The notes under the pieces were generated by a model, which saw only the letters and a program-made list of their open reading frames with translations, searched no databases and had not been told where the DNA came from. Positions 5,422 through 6,879 of a DNA stretch of 6,879 nucleotides are shown here, one piece after another. The position numbers and the translations under genes are program-made. Within the stretch, counting starts at the first letter, position 1, and the number at the start of each line of letters is the position of its first letter. This DNA comes from an uncultured Methanobrevibacter sp. (GTDB lineage: Archaea > Methanobacteriota > Methanobacteria > Methanobacteriales > Methanobacteriaceae), in assembly GCA_904501935.1 (NCBI GenBank), contig CAJGDA010000085.1:1-6879 (forward strand). Direction: 5' to 3'.

Positions 5422-6165
5422 ATGACTGTTATCGCACATATCTCAGATTTGCACTGCTCAAAAACTGATTTTGACGAAGAAGTTTTTATGAAAGCGGTAA
5501 GTGAGATTAACTACTTAAACCCAGACATGATTGTTTTAACTGGGGATTTAACTAATAATGGTTATTATGTTGAATTTGAACAAGTAAAAAAGTATCTTGA
5601 ATTGTTTGAAGCTCCGTTATTTGCTGTTCCTGGAAACAATGATGCCAGCAATTTAGGTTACCAAACCTTTGAGGATTTGATAGGTGAGAGAAGTTGGAAA
5701 TTGACTATGGGAGATAAGTTCACAGTCATAGGTCTTGACAGTAGTTCTCCTGATGAAGATAGAGGCCATATTGGAAATCCTCAACACATGTGGTTGGAAC
5801 ATCAATTAGATGAATGCGCAATAAATGAAAATTTTTCTGTTGTTGCATTGCACCATCACGTAATTTCCATTCCTCAAACAGGTCGTGAACGCAACATTTT
5901 ATCTGATGCGGGAGATATTTTAAAGACTTTAACAACACATGAAGTCGATTTAGTTTTATCAGGACATAAGCATGTTCCTCATATATGGAAAATAAATGAT
6001 ACAATTGTTGTCAATGCAGGTTCACTATGCTCTACTAAGCTTAGAGGAAAAATTAAGAATTCTTATAATGTGTATAACATTACAGATGATGAAATACAAA
6101 TTTTTCTCAATAATATTGGTGGAGAGAAATTTTTATTTGGAAAATACCCAAGAAATATAATATAA
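5422..6165 (+). CDS. Calcineurin-like metallophosphoesterase
   Basis: Two-metal phosphoesterase (247 aa), probably cytosolic since no signal peptide or membrane segment is seen. The substrate is unknown; the layout resembles class III cyclic-nucleotide phosphodiesterases (CpdA-like). The motif series is in order: DLH (Asp9, His11), GDLTNNG (41-47, Asp42), GNND (71-74, metal ligand Asn72), the triple histidine ALHHHV (142-147), and GHKH (181-184). The usual GNHD/E has become GNND, so the His that often helps protonate the leaving group is Asn73. NAGS (198-201) follows as in related proteins. ATG 5422 lies five bases after the NAC stop and has no Shine-Dalgarno, which points to co-transcription and translational coupling with NAC. 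An alternative start is unlikely, because the first metal motif begins at residue 9. Confidence 0.92.
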   Translation: MTVIAHISDLHCSKTDFDEEVFMKAVSEINYLNPDMIVLTGDLTNNGYYVEFEQVKKYLELFEAPLFAVPGNNDASNLGYQTFEDLIGERSWKLTMGDKFTVIGLDSSSPDEDRGHIGNPQHMWLEHQLDECAINENFSVVALHHHVISIPQTGRERNILSDAGDILKTLTTHEVDLVLSGHKHVPHIWKINDTIVVNAGSLCSTKLRGKIKNSYNVYNITDDEIQIFLNNIGGEKFLFGKYPRNII

Positions 6166-6192
6166 ATTAAAAATTTAAATAATAAGAATGCA

Positions 6193-6206
6193 AAAATATT
6201 TATACT
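6193..6206 (+). promoter_or_regulatory. Box A of the NYN/PIN-domain gene
   Basis: AAAATATTTATACT, an A-rich BRE-like side followed by TTTATACT (6199-6206). It predicts transcription start near 6229 and a leader of about 24 bases that contains the ribosome binding site, so this gene can be expressed apart from the NAC operon. Confidence 0.6.
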
Positions 6207-6242
6207 GATTTAACTAATTATCTATGTTGATATAATTATTTT

Positions 6243-6249
6243 AGGTGAT
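6243..6249 (+). promoter_or_regulatory. Ribosome binding site of the NYN/PIN-domain gene
   Basis: AGGTGAT, a seven-base match to the anti-Shine-Dalgarno GATCACCT, three bases before ATG 6253. It decides the start. Confidence 0.8.
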
Positions 6250-6252
6250 ATT

Positions 6253-6879
6253 ATGAAAGTGGTAGTAGATGCCTCCAATATAGCTTATCATGTTAAAAAT
6301 GAAAATGGACAACCCCAAATGTCTAATATTCTTGCTGCTGTTAAAGCATTAGAAGAAAGTGAGGATGAATTCGTAATAATTGCCGATGCATCACTTCGTC
6401 ATGAAATTGACGATAAAGAAACATTTTTAAAATTGCTGGAAAGTGAAAATGTTGAGGAAGTTCCAGCAGGTAATGATGCAGATCATTTTATTTTAGATAT
6501 TGCTACTCGTGAAAAAGCTAGAGTATTATCTAATGATAAATTTAGAGATTATGCTGCCGAATTTAGGAATATATCTTCCATGAGAATTCCATTTGTGATT
6601 GAAAATGGCAGGCTTACATTTGGAAAACCAAGAAAACCTAAAAAGGATAAAAATATTCTCCAACATATCTGTGATGAAATTATAAAAGAGTTAACCTTTA
6701 AAAAATGGGAAATTTACACAGGAAAAGAAGGTTTGGAGATTTCTCCTTTAAATATTGCTAAACAAGCTATTATTCGTATTGATAATGAAAATAATGCGGA
6801 ATCAAAACTTGAAAGCATCTTTTCTAAAATTCCAATGTTTAACAAAATTGTAGAGATGGTTGATGATGTTGGAATAGCA
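6253..6879 (+). CDS. NYN/PIN-type (Zc3h12a-like) ribonuclease-like protein, 3' end outside the window
   Basis: An open frame of 209 codons runs to the last base without a stop, so the C-terminus is missing. The N-terminal part (1 to about 123) reads as a PIN/NYN nuclease fold of the Zc3h12a-like group: VVVDASNIAY (3-12, Asp6, Asn9), VIIADASLR (41-49, Asp45), VPAGNDADHFIL (70-81, Asp75, Asp77) and VLSNDKFRDY (91-100, Asp95, Asp99). These acidic residues fit the metal-binding site of PIN-like RNases. A basic linker (GKPRKPKKDK, 124-133) is followed by a region (137-209) I do not recognise, rich in Lys, Ile and Glu, which may bind RNA. Box A and AGGTGAT support the start. It lies 87 bases after the NAC-phosphoesterase pair. 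Nuclease activity is inferred from the fold pattern only; the target is unknown. Confidence 0.82.
   Translation, partial: MKVVVDASNIAYHVKNENGQPQMSNILAAVKALEESEDEFVIIADASLRHEIDDKETFLKLLESENVEEVPAGNDADHFILDIATREKARVLSNDKFRDYAAEFRNISSMRIPFVIENGRLTFGKPRKPKKDKNILQHICDEIIKELTFKKWEIYTGKEGLEISPLNIAKQAIIRIDNENNAESKLESIFSKIPMFNKIVEMVDDVGIA

Noticed and set aside
5726..6004. Open frame of 92 codons on the minus strand
   Set aside because: Antisense to the metallophosphoesterase motifs; no family resemblance.
1..6879. CRISPR array, tRNA, rRNA, insertion sequence, integrase or toxin-antitoxin pair
   Set aside because: No spaced direct repeats, no tRNA- or rRNA-like segments, and no transposase or integrase motifs were seen on reading both strands. 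Gaps between genes are all under 200 bases.
6253..6879. PIN-domain gene as the toxin of a VapBC pair
   Set aside because: No small antitoxin gene lies directly upstream, the gene has its own promoter and ribosome binding site, and its motifs fit the Zc3h12a-like NYN group with a long C-terminal extension better than short VapC toxins.

Overview
The window looks like ordinary chromosome of an AT-rich methanogenic archaeon of the Methanobacteriales, most likely Methanobrevibacter or a close relative (Methanosphaera is not excluded). Four things point there: an archaeal NAC protein with a UBA tail, a stand-alone FmdE-family protein, TATA-type box A elements about 26 bases before several gene starts, and GGTG-type ribosome binding sites (AGGTGA). 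Several other genes have no such site. I see no rRNA, tRNA, CRISPR array, insertion sequence or phage gene.

Left part (1-3027): the 3' part of an MFS drug-type transporter, already running at the window edge, is followed after 35 bases by a two-domain carboxymuconolactone decarboxylase/AhpD-like protein. That gene converges on a small flavin-type PPOX split-barrel protein, and the two share a tight hairpin terminator. The PPOX gene is divergent from an FmdE-family protein with a C-terminal zinc ribbon. A perfect 21-base palindrome sits just downstream of the predicted PPOX promoter.

Middle (3028-4980): the FmdE-like gene converges on a DNA-3-methyladenine glycosylase I gene (tag). Tag appears to be transcribed as a leaderless mRNA and is divergent from an aldo/keto reductase carrying two C-terminal 4Fe-4S motifs.

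Right part (5066-6879): NAC and a calcineurin-like metallophosphoesterase form a tight pair (5-base gap). A PIN/NYN-type ribonuclease-like gene with its own box A and ribosome binding site follows and runs off the window.

The left and middle genes share a redox and damage-control flavour (AhpD-like, flavin split barrel, Fe-S oxidoreductase, alkylation repair), but they lie on alternating strands with separate promoters, so this is a neighbourhood and not an operon. The right part groups a ribosome-associated chaperone with a phosphoesterase and a putative RNase, which makes a link to translation or RNA metabolism a reasonable guess only. I found no clearly new multi-gene system. The best leads are the palindromic operator candidate, the leaderless tag promoter, the NAC-phosphoesterase-RNase neighbourhood and the unassigned FmdE-like protein.
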